The translations under genes were made by a program, and so were the position numbers. A stretch of 64,000 nucleotides of DNA from Brevibacillus fluminis (lineage in GTDB: Bacteria > Bacillota > Bacilli > Brevibacillales > Brevibacillaceae), in the NCBI RefSeq assembly GCF_003710825.1, contig NZ_RHHQ01000011.1, positions 1-64,000 on the forward strand, given 5' to 3'. Below, one piece after another: positions 9,314 to 21,725 of this stretch (position 1 is its first letter; every line of letters starts with the position of its first letter). The notes beneath the pieces are model-generated. The model saw nothing but the letters and a program-made list of their open reading frames with translations. It searched no databases and had not been told where the DNA came from.

Positions 9314-10696
9314 ATGAACATGGGATTTGGGCTTTACCAAGAACAGACGCTTAAACTGGTCATGACACCTGAGTTGAGGCAAGCGATTACCATTCTTCAA
9401 TATTCAGCAGTTGATTTGCTTGGGTATCTGCAAGAGCAGGCGACGGAAAACCCAGTGATCGAACTGCAGGAAGTCAGTGCAACGTACGACTTTCCGAAAA
9501 AAGAAGAGGAAAAGCCGATTGCACAGGTCGATTGGAAGGAAATTGTAGGAAACCGCGCGACAGGCGAATATTCAGCAAGTAAAAATGAAAGCACTTTCAA
9601 CCCGCTCGATCATGTGCACGGTCCGGACTCAACCTTGTTCGAGCATTTGGAGACACAATTAGGCTATGTCAAAGGCTTATCGCCTACACAGCGAAAGCTC
9701 GGCATGTATTTGATCGGAAATTTGGACGAAAAAGGCTATTTGGAAATCAGCTTGGAGGAAATCAGCGATAAGCTTGCCGTGTCGGTCGAAGAAGTGGAGG
9801 ATGTGCTGACTGTCATCCAGCACTTTGATCCGGTCGGCGTCGGGGCGCGCAACCTCGAGGAATGCTTACTCCTTCAGCTACAGCATAATGGCATGGATGA
9901 TGAGCCAATCGTGAACCTGGTGCAGCATCACCTGCTTGATTTGGCAAATAACCGTTACCAGCGCATCGCCGATTCGTTGAAGGTGACGATCAGCGAGGTT
10001 CAGCAGATGGCTGATTTGGTGCGCACCTTGAATCCGCGCCCAGGAGCGGCATTCTATCATGGCGAAACGAAATTCGTCATTCCCGATGTGACCGTAGAAA
10101 AAGTCGGGAAGGATTACGTCGTGCTCGTCAATGACGCATCCGCACCAAGGCTGACGATCAACAGCTTTTATGAGAAGCTGCTAAAACGGGAAAATACGCA
10201 GGATGAAGCGCAAAAATTCATTCATGAGAAGCTGAATGCCGCATTGTGGCTGGCGAAAAGCTTGGAGCAGCGCAGGCTGACGCTGATGCGCGTCACACAG
10301 GCCATCGTCGATTTGCAGCGCGACTTTTTCGAGCACGGGGTACACTACTTGAAGCCGATGACGCAAAAGGAAATTGCCGAGCGAGTCAGCTTACATGAAT
10401 CCACGATCAGCCGCGCCACGAACGGCAAATATGTGCAGACGCCGCGCGGTGTGTTCGAACTAAAATATTTCTTTACGTCTGCTTTATCGACAGCAAGCGG
10501 TGACGCGGCTTCCTCTGAAAGTGTGAAACGGCGGATCAAGCTGCTGATCGAGCAGGAGGATCGCAAACAGCCGCATTCCGACCAGAAGCTGGCGGAAATG
10601 CTGCTGAAAGAAGGGATCGAGATTTCGCGCCGCACCGTTGCCAAATACCGTGAGGAAATGATGATCGCTTCCTCGGCTAAAAGAAAGAGGTTTTAA
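9314..10696 (+). CDS. rpoN: RNA polymerase sigma-54 factor
   Basis: 460-residue sigma-54 (SigL/RpoN). Region I at the N terminus is Gln/Leu-rich (QEQTLKLVMTPELRQAITILQ), followed by an acidic linker and the core-binding domain. The C-terminal part has the HTH that reads the -12 element (KEIAERVSLHESTISRATNGK, about residues 355-375) and the RpoN box SRRTVAKYRE near residue 438, which reads -24. ATG 9314 follows AAGGGGG. It would serve the sigma-54 promoter of the catabolic island at 31848. Identification is secure. Confidence 0.96.
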   Translation: MNMGFGLYQEQTLKLVMTPELRQAITILQYSAVDLLGYLQEQATENPVIELQEVSATYDFPKKEEEKPIAQVDWKEIVGNRATGEYSASKNESTFNPLDHVHGPDSTLFEHLETQLGYVKGLSPTQRKLGMYLIGNLDEKGYLEISLEEISDKLAVSVEEVEDVLTVIQHFDPVGVGARNLEECLLLQLQHNGMDDEPIVNLVQHHLLDLANNRYQRIADSLKVTISEVQQMADLVRTLNPRPGAAFYHGETKFVIPDVTVEKVGKDYVVLVNDASAPRLTINSFYEKLLKRENTQDEAQKFIHEKLNAALWLAKSLEQRRLTLMRVTQAIVDLQRDFFEHGVHYLKPMTQKEIAERVSLHESTISRATNGKYVQTPRGVFELKYFFTSALSTASGDAASSESVKRRIKLLIEQEDRKQPHSDQKLAEMLLKEGIEISRRTVAKYREEMMIASSAKRKRF

Positions 10697-10702
10697 AACC
10701 AG

Positions 10703-10981
10703 ATGGGCGATACAGCAATGGACATTACCCTGTACGGTCGTGCCGGCTGCCATCTTTGCGATGATTTGGAGAGGAGCATCCGGCGGATCGGCAGGGAGAT
10801 CCCGCTCACGCTGCACGTAGTCGACATACACTCTGATCCGGCATTGCTGGAAGCGTACATGTTTACGATTCCGGTTGTGGCGATCAATGGTGAACAAGTT
10901 TTTGCATCCATTGATTCTGTCCTGACGGAATGGGAGCTGCGGGAAGAATTGGAGAAGCGTGTGAATGGGACCCGGTCGTAA
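10703..10981 (+). CDS. glutaredoxin-like (DUF836) protein
   Basis: 92-residue thioredoxin-fold protein with CHLC near residue 16 and a cis-Pro motif (FTIPVVAINGE). This fits the glutaredoxin-family DUF836 group, small redox proteins without a known partner. No strong ribosome binding site precedes ATG 10703; ATG 10718 (MDITLYGRAGCHLC) is an equally good start. It begins 6 nt after the sigL stop and is probably translated from the same mRNA. Confidence 0.78.
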   Translation: MGDTAMDITLYGRAGCHLCDDLERSIRRIGREIPLTLHVVDIHSDPALLEAYMFTIPVVAINGEQVFASIDSVLTEWELREELEKRVNGTRS

Positions 10982-10998
10982 CCGGGTTTTTATTTTTT
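10970..10998 (+). terminator. terminator overlapping the glutaredoxin-like stop codon
   Basis: Perfect stem ACCCGGT/ACCGGGT (10970-10976, 10981-10987), 4-nt loop, then a T-rich tract. The TAA stop is inside the hairpin. Confidence 0.88.
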
Positions 10999-11019
10999 AA
11001 GTCTTAATAAACATATGTA

Positions 11020-11048
11020 TTGAATTAGTGTATTATTAGAGCTATAAT
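11020..11048 (+). promoter_or_regulatory. sigma-A promoter of the small flavoprotein gene
   Basis: TTGAAT (11020-11025), 17-bp spacer, TATAAT (11043-11048). Confidence 0.7.
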
Positions 11049-11097
11049 AAAAATGGTCAAATGTGGAAAATATTATGCGAAAAGGAGCTGAATGAAC

Positions 11098-11667
11098 ATG
11101 TACGATATCGCAATCATCGGAGCAGGTCCAGCAGGAGCAAGCGCAGCATTGTTTGCCGCAAAAGCAGGAAAAAAGACGCTGCTCGTGGACAATGACAAGA
11201 GCATGACAAAGCGGGCATGGATTGAAAATCATTATGGCGTGGCAGAAATCACAGGTCCAGATATGGTTGACATCGGGAAAAAGCAGGCGACCAAATTCGG
11301 AGCGGAATTGGTTACAGCAACCGTGACGAACGTGGTGAAAAAAGAGCAAGGCTTTACGGTGGAAACGGAAGAGCAAGGCTCCTTTGAAGCAGCGCATGTG
11401 ATTTTGGCGACAGGGGCATTGACCGCATTGGCAGAAGCGATTGGCGTTGCCACTACGGAAGGGAAAGAGCCGCGGATCAAAACCGTGTTCCAGACGGATG
11501 CGAGCGGAAAGACCACAATTCCAGGCATCTGGGCTGCGGGTACTTGCGCAGGTGTCAGCGTGCATTCGATCATTACAGCTGGCGATGGTGCCAAAGTAGC
11601 GATCAACGTAATTAGCGAGATCAATGGCGAGCGTTATGTCGACCATGATGTGTTGAAAACCAACTAA
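11098..11667 (+). CDS. minimal thioredoxin-reductase-like flavoprotein
   Basis: 189-residue FAD-binding protein. It keeps the N-terminal GAGPAGASAA fold and the C-terminal GIWAAGTCAG motif of thioredoxin reductases but lacks both the CxxC redox pair and the whole NAD(P)H-binding domain, so it is only about 60% of the usual length. It must therefore receive electrons from a partner or do different chemistry; its substrate is unknown. ATG 11092 and 11098 are both possible behind AAAGGAG; 11098 (MYDIAIIGAGPAG) fits the fold. Single gene with its own promoter and terminator. Confidence 0.8.
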   Translation: MYDIAIIGAGPAGASAALFAAKAGKKTLLVDNDKSMTKRAWIENHYGVAEITGPDMVDIGKKQATKFGAELVTATVTNVVKKEQGFTVETEEQGSFEAAHVILATGALTALAEAIGVATTEGKEPRIKTVFQTDASGKTTIPGIWAAGTCAGVSVHSIITAGDGAKVAINVISEINGERYVDHDVLKTN

Positions 11668-11681
11668 TCGAAAATAGAGGA

Positions 11682-11718
11682 AGGCAGCCGTTCATCCTAT
11701 AAACGGTTGCCTTTTTTT
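11682..11718 (+). terminator. terminator of the small flavoprotein gene
   Basis: Stem AGGCAGCCGTT/AACGGTTGCCT with one mismatch and T7. Confidence 0.88.
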
Positions 11719-11771
11719 GTGTGTTTACTGCAGTATTGTAGTAGAAGGGAAATTTTTCATATCACCTATTT

Positions 11772-11788
11772 ACTTACAAAAGGTTAGT
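11772..11788. promoter_or_regulatory. possible operator before the nitroreductase gene
   Basis: ACTTAC-N5-GTTAGT dyad just upstream of TATGAT. HxlR-type redox repressors often control nitroreductase genes through similar short dyads; this assignment is weak. Confidence 0.25.
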
Positions 11789-11829
11789 TGATATGATGAT
11801 TTGGTTATTACATAAAAGGAGCGAGTTCA

Positions 11830-12459
11830 ATGAGCGATTTTACTAACCTTGTCAAAGCTAGACGTTCGGCAACGAAATTTTTTGAAGGTACAGAAATCGC
11901 TGACAGCGAGTTGGAAGAGATTTTTCAATTGGCGAAATTCGCACCATCGACTTTTAATTTGCAGCACACGCATTACCTTGTAGTCAAAGATCAGGAACGC
12001 AAGGAGCTCGTCTATGAAGCAGCGAATCGTCAATACAAAGTGAAAACCGCATCGGCGGCCATCGTGGTATTGGGCGATCTGGAAGCATATAAGCAGGTGG
12101 ACAAGCTGAACGAAGGCTTTCTGCATCTGGGCATTATGAACAAACAAGAATATGATCAAACTGTGGAGTTCGTGAATGGCTTCTATGAGCGGCAAGGGGA
12201 TGTGTTCAAGCGGGAAGAGGCGATTCGCAATGCCAGCCTCTCTGCCATGCTCCTGATGCTGATTGCCAAGGAAAAAGGCTGGGATACTTGTCCGATGAAC
12301 GGGTTCGATCCGCAAAAGCTGTCCCAATCGCTAAACATACCATCTCGTTATGTACCTGTCCTGCTGATTACCATCGGCAAAGAAGATACTTCTAGCCAGC
12401 GCCCGCGCGGATATCGTAAGCCGACAGGTGAGTTCGTTCATTATAACACCATTAGTTAA
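11830..12459 (+). CDS. nitroreductase family protein
   Basis: 209-residue FMN-dependent oxidoreductase of the nitroreductase fold. The N-terminal ARRSATKFF (FMN phosphate contact) and LAKFAPSTFNLQHTHY and the C-terminal GFDPQKLSQSLNIP region are typical. Members reduce nitro compounds or quinones with NAD(P)H. ATG 11830 follows AAAGGAG. Single gene between the flavoprotein terminator and a hairpin before the cggR promoter. The natural substrate is not evident. Confidence 0.88.
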   Translation: MSDFTNLVKARRSATKFFEGTEIADSELEEIFQLAKFAPSTFNLQHTHYLVVKDQERKELVYEAANRQYKVKTASAAIVVLGDLEAYKQVDKLNEGFLHLGIMNKQEYDQTVEFVNGFYERQGDVFKREEAIRNASLSAMLLMLIAKEKGWDTCPMNGFDPQKLSQSLNIPSRYVPVLLITIGKEDTSSQRPRGYRKPTGEFVHYNTIS

Positions 12460-12478
12460 TCCACATAGGCTTGGCAAT

Positions 12479-12519
12479 CGCAATCCTGCTCTTATGCTTC
12501 GGGCGAAGAGCAGGTTGCC
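12479..12519 (+). terminator. hairpin after the nitroreductase gene
   Basis: Strong stem CCTGCTCTT/AAGAGCAGG (12485-12493, 12506-12514) extended by GCAA/TTGC around a bulge, but no T run follows. Transcript-end or processing hairpin. Confidence 0.45.
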
Positions 12520-12548
12520 TTGCAGAACGCAGATGAATATGCTAAAGT
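12520..12548 (+). promoter_or_regulatory. candidate sigma-A promoter of the cggR-gapA operon
   Basis: TTGCAG (12520-12525), 17-bp spacer, TAAAGT (12543-12548). A start near 12555 would put the CggR operator just downstream, as in B. subtilis. Confidence 0.55.
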
Positions 12549-12596
12549 AAAAGAGAAAAAAAGAGCTGTACAGTTCGCTTATTTTTTTGGTTTAAG

Positions 12597-12635
12597 CGGG
12601 ACGCAAAAAGTATATAGCGGGACATTTAAAGTCCC
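12597..12635 (+). promoter_or_regulatory. CggR operator
   Basis: Two CGGGAC half-sites (12597-12602 and 12618-12623), the second continuing into ATTTAAAGTCCC. Spacing and sequence closely match the B. subtilis gapA operator, a CGGGAC direct repeat with a palindromic right half. CggR bound here blocks the operon; fructose-1,6-bisphosphate relieves it. Confidence 0.9.
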
Positions 12636-12652
12636 TTAATTAAAGGTAAAGG

Positions 12653-13687
12653 ATGGGAATGATGCGGGAAATTATTGAGTTGCACACCAAGTTGGTTCCC
12701 GATTTGGTTGAAGTGTTGCGCAAGCGTTACCTGCTATTAAAGTCGATTTCCCACATGCAGCCGATCGGTCGGCGCGCTCTTGCTGAAGAAATGCAGACGA
12801 CAGAGCGTATTTTGCGGGCCGAATTGGATGTTTTAAGAGAAGCGGGCGTGATTTTCGCCACTGCCGTCGGCATGAGCTGTACCGAGGAAGGAAACCGCCT
12901 GTTAGAACAGCTTGAACCAATGGCTGGCGAATTATTCGGCCTCACCGATCTGGCGGAGCGCTTGAAGCAAAAGCTGAAGATCCCCGAGGTCATCGTCATT
13001 AATGGCGATTCTGACCTGTCGGAATGGGTGAAGCAGGAGCTTGGGCGAATCGGTGCGAGAGTGCTCAGACAGCAGGTGAAGGAAGGCGACGTGGTCGCAG
13101 TCACAGGCGGTACAACCATTGCCAACGTCGCGTCACACCTTCAGCCGTCACCACAGTTTCGCTCGGTACAATTTGTGCCGGCACGCGGGGGATTGGGCGA
13201 GAATGCCGAGATTCAAGCCAACACGCTCGTATCGGTCATGGCGGCGAAAAGCGGTGGGCAGTACCGGATGCTACATGCGCCCGATCGGGTAAGCCCGGAA
13301 GCCCTCCAAACCTTGCTGGCGGACCAGCAGGTGGCGGAAGTGCTAGAGCTGCTGCGTTCGGCCCGGGTCATCATTCACGGCATCGGTGACGCCCTGACGA
13401 TGGCCAAACGCCGAAAGTACGATGAAGGCGGGTTGGGTGAATTAGCCCAAGCAGGAGCCGTCGGAGAAGCATTTGGGTATTACTTTAATGAAGCTGGCGA
13501 GATCGTGGAACGGGTTTCCACGCTTGGGCTTCAGCTTGAGGATGTGCGTTCGGCCGAAATGGTGATATCCGTTGCGGGCGGTGCGAGCAAGGCGAAAGCG
13601 ATTCTTTCCTTTGCCCAACAGTCGTGTCAAAATGTACTTATCACTGACGAGGGGGCTGCTCGGGCGATTTTATCGACAGTCCAATAG
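12653..13687 (+). CDS. cggR: central glycolytic genes regulator CggR
   Basis: 344-residue SorC/DeoR-family repressor. The N-terminal HTH (residues about 35-60, GRRALAEEMQTTERILRAELDVL) is followed by a sugar-phosphate-binding domain (VAVTGGTTIANVA, GIGDALTMAKRR). It senses fructose-1,6-bisphosphate and controls the glycolytic operon through the operator 20-55 nt upstream of its own start. ATG 12653, 12659 and 12662 are all possible starts with AAAGG-type binding sites. It is separated from gapA by an antiporter gene, unlike the usual direct cggR-gapA order. Confidence 0.93.
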   Translation: MGMMREIIELHTKLVPDLVEVLRKRYLLLKSISHMQPIGRRALAEEMQTTERILRAELDVLREAGVIFATAVGMSCTEEGNRLLEQLEPMAGELFGLTDLAERLKQKLKIPEVIVINGDSDLSEWVKQELGRIGARVLRQQVKEGDVVAVTGGTTIANVASHLQPSPQFRSVQFVPARGGLGENAEIQANTLVSVMAAKSGGQYRMLHAPDRVSPEALQTLLADQQVAEVLELLRSARVIIHGIGDALTMAKRRKYDEGGLGELAQAGAVGEAFGYYFNEAGEIVERVSTLGLQLEDVRSAEMVISVAGGASKAKAILSFAQQSCQNVLITDEGAARAILSTVQ

Positions 13688-13719
13688 TCGGGAGTAAACC
13701 GTGAAGGGATACGTACACG

Positions 13720-15090
13720 ATGACATTCCGAGGCTATTTGCCCGTACTTTCGCTGATTGCCGGCATCATTATCTGTCTGTTGTTCAATCTTTCCCTCGCT
13801 TTTGGTCTTTTGGCTGCGGTGCTAGTCACCCTCTGGTCCGTGCGTGGCCTCGGATTTAGCTATCGGGAGCAGTTTGCTTTCGGTTGGGGCGGATTCACGC
13901 AGACCAAACCAGTACTGATGATTCTCGGCTTAGTTGGACTCATGATCCCGATTTTGATGATGGCTGGCACCATCCCGGCAATCATTTATTACGGATTGTC
14001 CATCGTTAATGTGCACTACTTGTTGATTCTCTCGTTTTTGCTGACAGCCGGGGTTTCGTATTTGCTCGGCACATCGGTGGGCACGCTCAGCACGATTGGC
14101 CTTTCCCTGTTGGGAATCGCCCATGCGGTACAGCTACCGCTGCCGATGATTGCAGGTGCGTTGATCTCCGGCGCGATGGTGGGGGAGCGCTTTTCACCTT
14201 TGTCGAGCAGCCGGCTGCTGGTGCTAAGCAGCATCGGCGGCGACGAGCAGGTTACGCGCTTTGCCAAGGCGACGGGACTTTTGGCGATGGGGATTACCGC
14301 TGTTTTGTTCCTCGCGCTTGATTTGACGCGCGACAGCGTATCAGCAGCGGGTGTGATTGGGTCTTTTCAGCAGCTGATGGAGCAATACTTCCAAATTTCG
14401 CTGCTGAAGCTGATACCGCTTTTGGTACTAGTCGGATCGTTCGCTTTTCGGGTCAAAGCGGTGCCAGCCCTCTTTTACGGACTGGTAAGCGGTGTGGTCT
14501 TGCTGCTGTTCTCCCATCCGCCGCAAATCGGCGAATTTTTCCGCTCGATGCTGTATGGATTCGATCTGAATTCACAGACTAAGCTGGATGAAATGGTACA
14601 CGGCGGCGGGATGATCGCGATTTTGAAGGTGCTGGTCGTCATCAGCTTGGCTGGGTTCATGAACGGTATCTTGAACAAAGCCAACTTGCTTTCGCCCATC
14701 ATCAACCGTTTGATGGGAGAGACCGGCAATCCTGTCGTGCTGGTGATCAAAAGCGTGCTGCTTTCGCTCTTGGTGATCATCATCAGCTGCAATCAGACGA
14801 TTCCAATTCTGGTTTTAGGCGCGACGCTGCCGGAACGATTCCAGCGCCTCGCAGGCGGCAAGCAGCTGCTCGGCCGCACGATGCTGGATGCTACGCTTGT
14901 GATGCCTCCGCTGGTTCCGTGGAACGGGCTGGCGATGGTGATCAGCGTTACGCTGGGCGTACCTACGCTTCAATCGCTGCCGTATTCATTGTTCTTGCTG
15001 TTTTTGCCGCTCATTACGATATTGTTTACTCGGTTTGCCCAGCCTAAGCGGATGGAAGCATCGCAAAGGCAGGTGAACCATGCTGGATAG
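13720..15090 (+). CDS. NhaC-type Na+/H+ antiporter family protein
   Basis: 456-residue integral membrane protein with about 11-12 hydrophobic segments. Features of the NhaC family are visible: GTSVGTLSTIG, ALISGAMVGERFSPLSSS and the late CNQTIPILVLG helix. NhaC-like carriers exchange Na+ for H+, or in some members Na+/malate for lactate/H+. The gene sits 32 bp after cggR and 26 bp before gapA with no terminator, so it should be co-transcribed with glycolysis genes. No strong ribosome binding site precedes ATG 13720 (GAAGGG is about 12 nt away). The placement hints at pH or organic-acid balance during glycolysis, an inference. Confidence 0.8.
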   Translation: MTFRGYLPVLSLIAGIIICLLFNLSLAFGLLAAVLVTLWSVRGLGFSYREQFAFGWGGFTQTKPVLMILGLVGLMIPILMMAGTIPAIIYYGLSIVNVHYLLILSFLLTAGVSYLLGTSVGTLSTIGLSLLGIAHAVQLPLPMIAGALISGAMVGERFSPLSSSRLLVLSSIGGDEQVTRFAKATGLLAMGITAVLFLALDLTRDSVSAAGVIGSFQQLMEQYFQISLLKLIPLLVLVGSFAFRVKAVPALFYGLVSGVVLLLFSHPPQIGEFFRSMLYGFDLNSQTKLDEMVHGGGMIAILKVLVVISLAGFMNGILNKANLLSPIINRLMGETGNPVVLVIKSVLLSLLVIIISCNQTIPILVLGATLPERFQRLAGGKQLLGRTMLDATLVMPPLVPWNGLAMVISVTLGVPTLQSLPYSLFLLFLPLITILFTRFAQPKRMEASQRQVNHAG

Positions 15091-15113
15091 ATAACGATAC
15101 TCAGGAGGAATGA

Positions 15114-16121
<1,008 letters not shown>

Positions 16122-16230
16122 AACGTACAATAGAAATGTTGTGGAAAAGGGAGAGCAGTTAAATCAGCATCTCCCTTTTCCCTATGAACAAAAGTCTATG
16201 ATACGTTTGTGTCATAAGGAGGTTTTGTAC

Positions 16231-17412
16231 GTGAACAAAAAGTCGATCCGTGATATCGAGTTGGCTGGTGCGCGCGTTTTTTGCCGTGTAGATTTCAACG
16301 TTCCGATGGCAGAGGGGACCATTACCGATGATACCCGTATCCGTGCGGCACTTCCGACCATTTCCCACCTGATCGAATCAGGGGCGAAGGTGATTTTGGC
16401 AAGCCATTTCGGTCGTCCAAAAGGTGCTGTCGTTGAGGACATGCGTTTGACCGCAGTAGGCGAGCATTTGGCTAAGCTGCTGGGCAAACCGGTGAAAAAG
16501 CTGGATGAATCGACAGGAGAAGCGGTTGAGCAGGCGGTAGCTGCCATGCAAAACGGCGATGTGTTGCTGCTCGAAAACGTCCGTTTCCACGCAGGAGAAG
16601 AGAAGAACGATCCGGAACTGGCGAAACAGTTTGCCAAGTTGGCCGATTTCTTTGTCAATGATGCTTTCGGGGCGGCGCACCGCGCACATGCCTCCACAGC
16701 TGGAATCGCGCAATACATACCGGCTGTTGCCGGATTTTTGATGGAAAAGGAAATTCAATTCCTTGGCGGCGCACTGTCCAAACCAGAGCGTCCGTTTACC
16801 GCAATTGTCGGCGGTGCCAAGGTAAAAGATAAAATCGCCGTGATCGAGAATTTGCTGACGAAGGTAGATACATTGATCATCGGTGGCGGAATGGCCAATA
16901 CCTTTATTAAGGCGCAGGGATACAGCGTCGGCGCTTCTCTGTGTGAAGAAGACAAGCTGGATCTGGCTCGCACCCTGATGAAGCAGGCGGCAGATCGCGG
17001 TGTATCACTTTTGATGCCGGTTGATGTGGTCGTCGCAGACAAATTCGCGGCAGACGCAGCTACGAAAACCGTATCTATCGATGAAATTCCTGAAGGCTGG
17101 ATGGCACTCGACATCGGACCGAAATCGGCTGAGGAGTTCCGCAAGGCGGTGGAGTCGTCCAAAACCGTCATTTGGAATGGGCCGATGGGCGTATTCGAAA
17201 TGGACGCTTTTGCAAAAGGAACGATGGCGGTCGCAGAAGCGATGGCAGCTTGCACAGGCACGACCATCATCGGTGGCGGTGACTCCGTGGCAGCTGTTGA
17301 AAAGGCTGGCGTAGTTGAAAAAATGACGCACATTTCCACGGGCGGCGGCGCTTCGCTGGAATTCATGGAAGGCAAGGAGCTGCCTGGCGTAACCGTGTTA
17401 CAAGACAAATAA
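16231..17412 (+). CDS. pgk: phosphoglycerate kinase
   Basis: 393-residue two-domain kinase making ATP from 1,3-bisphosphoglycerate. Seen are RVDFNVP near residue 18 and the substrate-binding HFGRPKG near 60. [16 protein letters not shown] follows near 160, with the C-terminal nucleotide site [16 protein letters not shown] 16231 is chosen because AAGGAGG is 7 nt upstream; the frame is open further upstream without a start signal. Third enzyme gene of the operon. Confidence 0.96.
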   Translation: MNKKSIRDIELAGARVFCRVDFNVPMAEGTITDDTRIRAALPTISHLIESGAKVILASHFGRPKGAVVEDMRLTAVGEHLAKLLGKPVKKLDESTGEAVEQAVAAMQNGDVLLLENVRFHAGEEKNDPELAKQFAKLADFFVNDAFGAAHRAHASTAGIAQYIPAVAGFLMEKEIQFLGGALSKPERPFTAIVGGAKVKDKIAVIENLLTKVDTLIIGGGMANTFIKAQGYSVGASLCEEDKLDLARTLMKQAADRGVSLLMPVDVVVADKFAADAATKTVSIDEIPEGWMALDIGPKSAEEFRKAVESSKTVIWNGPMGVFEMDAFAKGTMAVAEAMAACTGTTIIGGGDSVAAVEKAGVVEKMTHISTGGGASLEFMEGKELPGVTVLQDK

Positions 17413-17427
17413 AGGGTGGGTGCGAAC

Positions 17428-18192
17428 GTGAGAACACCGATTATCGCAGGAAACTGGAAGATGTTTAAAACCATTGCGGAGGCAACCGATTTCGCCAAGC
17501 AATTGACAGCGACGAAAGCGATTGAGGGCGTCGAGCAGGTGATCTGCGCCCCATTTACCACCCTGTCGGCTTTGGCTGGCATTCTCCAAGGAACGCCTTA
17601 TGCGCTCGGCGCGCAAAACGTGCATTTTGCTGACCAAGGAGCATTCACCGGGGAGATCAGTCCGTTGATGCTAAAGGAAATCGGCGTAAAATACGTGATT
17701 ATTGGTCATTCGGAGCGTCGCCAATATTTCAACGAAACCGACGAGACGGTGAACAAAAAAGTGATCGCTGCGCTTAGCCATGGCTTGCTGCCGATCGTTT
17801 GCGTGGGTGAGTCGCTTGCCGAGTTTGAAAGCGGCAGCACCGAGCAGGTTGTGCGTACGCAAACGGAAGCGGCATTGAACGGTTTGACCAGCGATCAGGT
17901 GAAACAGGTCGTCATCGCATACGAACCGATCTGGGCGATCGGCACAGGCAAGTCTTCGACGGCGGAAGACGCGAACAAAACCATCGGTTACATTCGTGGC
18001 TGCGTTGAGCGAGCATTCGGAGCGGAAGCGGCAGCTGCGATTCGCATCCAATACGGCGGAAGCGTGAAGCCAGACAATATTGAAGGATACTTGCGTCAGT
18101 CGGATATCGACGGCGCATTGGTTGGAGGAGCCAGCCTCACCGTTGACGGGTTTGTGCAATTGGTGGCAGGTGCCTCAGCAGCGAGGGGGTAA
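17428..18192 (+). CDS. tpiA: triosephosphate isomerase
   Basis: 254-residue TIM barrel interconverting dihydroxyacetone phosphate and glyceraldehyde-3-phosphate. Catalytic Lys is in AGNWKMFK (about residue 11), His in IGHSERR (about 95) and Glu in [11 protein letters not shown] (about 166). GTG 17428 gives the canonical N terminus and follows AGGGTGG. 15 nt separate it from pgk. Confidence 0.96.
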   Translation: MRTPIIAGNWKMFKTIAEATDFAKQLTATKAIEGVEQVICAPFTTLSALAGILQGTPYALGAQNVHFADQGAFTGEISPLMLKEIGVKYVIIGHSERRQYFNETDETVNKKVIAALSHGLLPIVCVGESLAEFESGSTEQVVRTQTEAALNGLTSDQVKQVVIAYEPIWAIGTGKSSTAEDANKTIGYIRGCVERAFGAEAAAAIRIQYGGSVKPDNIEGYLRQSDIDGALVGGASLTVDGFVQLVAGASAARG

Positions 18193-18198
18193 ACAGAC

Positions 18199-21052
<2,854 letters not shown>

Positions 21053-21062
21053 GGAAATGAAA

Positions 21063-21104
21063 AAAAGTGCTCTCTCGATTTGGTCGGGGGAGCACTTTTT
21101 TGTG
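21063..21104 (+). terminator. terminator of the glycolytic operon
   Basis: Stem AAAAGTGCTCTC/GGGAGCACTTTT with T6. Confidence 0.9.
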
Positions 21105-21289
21105 GTTTTGGAGAAAAGAGGATAGCTGTCAAAATAGCGCAATAGAGAAGAAACGATAGAGGATATAGCATGCTAGAATAGAAAGAGAAAACAAGGAAAA
21201 CAGTGTATTGGGTATCGAATACCTTGTGTATGGAAAAGAATAGAAGCAGCGCGTTTGGTAGTTACTTTTAAATGGGAGTGGAAAGTGTG

Positions 21290-21670
21290 ATGATTCATAA
21301 AGTTGGTCAAATTATGTTGTATGTAAACAACCAAGATGAGGCAGTAAAGTTTTGGACTGAAAAAGTAGGCTTTCATGTCGTTTCAGAAGAAAACAACGGT
21401 CAGGGCATGAGATGGATTGAAATTGCCCCGAAAAATGGTGCAGAGACAAGCATCGTTTTACACAATAAAGAATTCGTGGCGAAAATGTCACCAGGATTAA
21501 ATCTTGGCGCACCATCGTTATTGTTTTTTACGGAAAATCTCGATGACATGTATCGTGACTTATCAAGCAAACAGGTTAAAGTCGGTGAAATCGTCCAGAT
21601 GCCGACTGGTAGAGTCTTTAACTTTGCCGATGCTGAAGACAATTACTTTGCTATCTTAGAAAAAAAATAA
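21290..21670 (+). CDS. VOC family (glyoxalase/bleomycin-resistance fold) protein
   Basis: 126-residue single-domain vicinal oxygen chelate protein. It starts with KVGQIMLYVNNQDEAVKFW and ends with the typical FADAEDNYFAILEK strand. A metal ligand set like that of glyoxalase I is not clear, so the activity cannot be named. ATG 21290 follows GGAG/GGAAAG; an upstream ATG at 21272 has no binding site. Single gene. Confidence 0.82.
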   Translation: MIHKVGQIMLYVNNQDEAVKFWTEKVGFHVVSEENNGQGMRWIEIAPKNGAETSIVLHNKEFVAKMSPGLNLGAPSLLFFTENLDDMYRDLSSKQVKVGEIVQMPTGRVFNFADAEDNYFAILEKK

Positions 21671-21674
21671 TAGC

Positions 21675-21725
21675 AAAAAGCCCTTTCCGCGGAAGTGATC
21701 CGCCCAGAAAGGGCTTTGTTTTTTT
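21675..21725. terminator. bidirectional terminator between VOC and siderophore genes
   Basis: Outer stem AAAGCCCTTTC/GAAAGGGCTTT (21677-21687, 21707-21717) and inner stem GCGGA/TCCGC, with T tracts on both strands. Confidence 0.9.
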
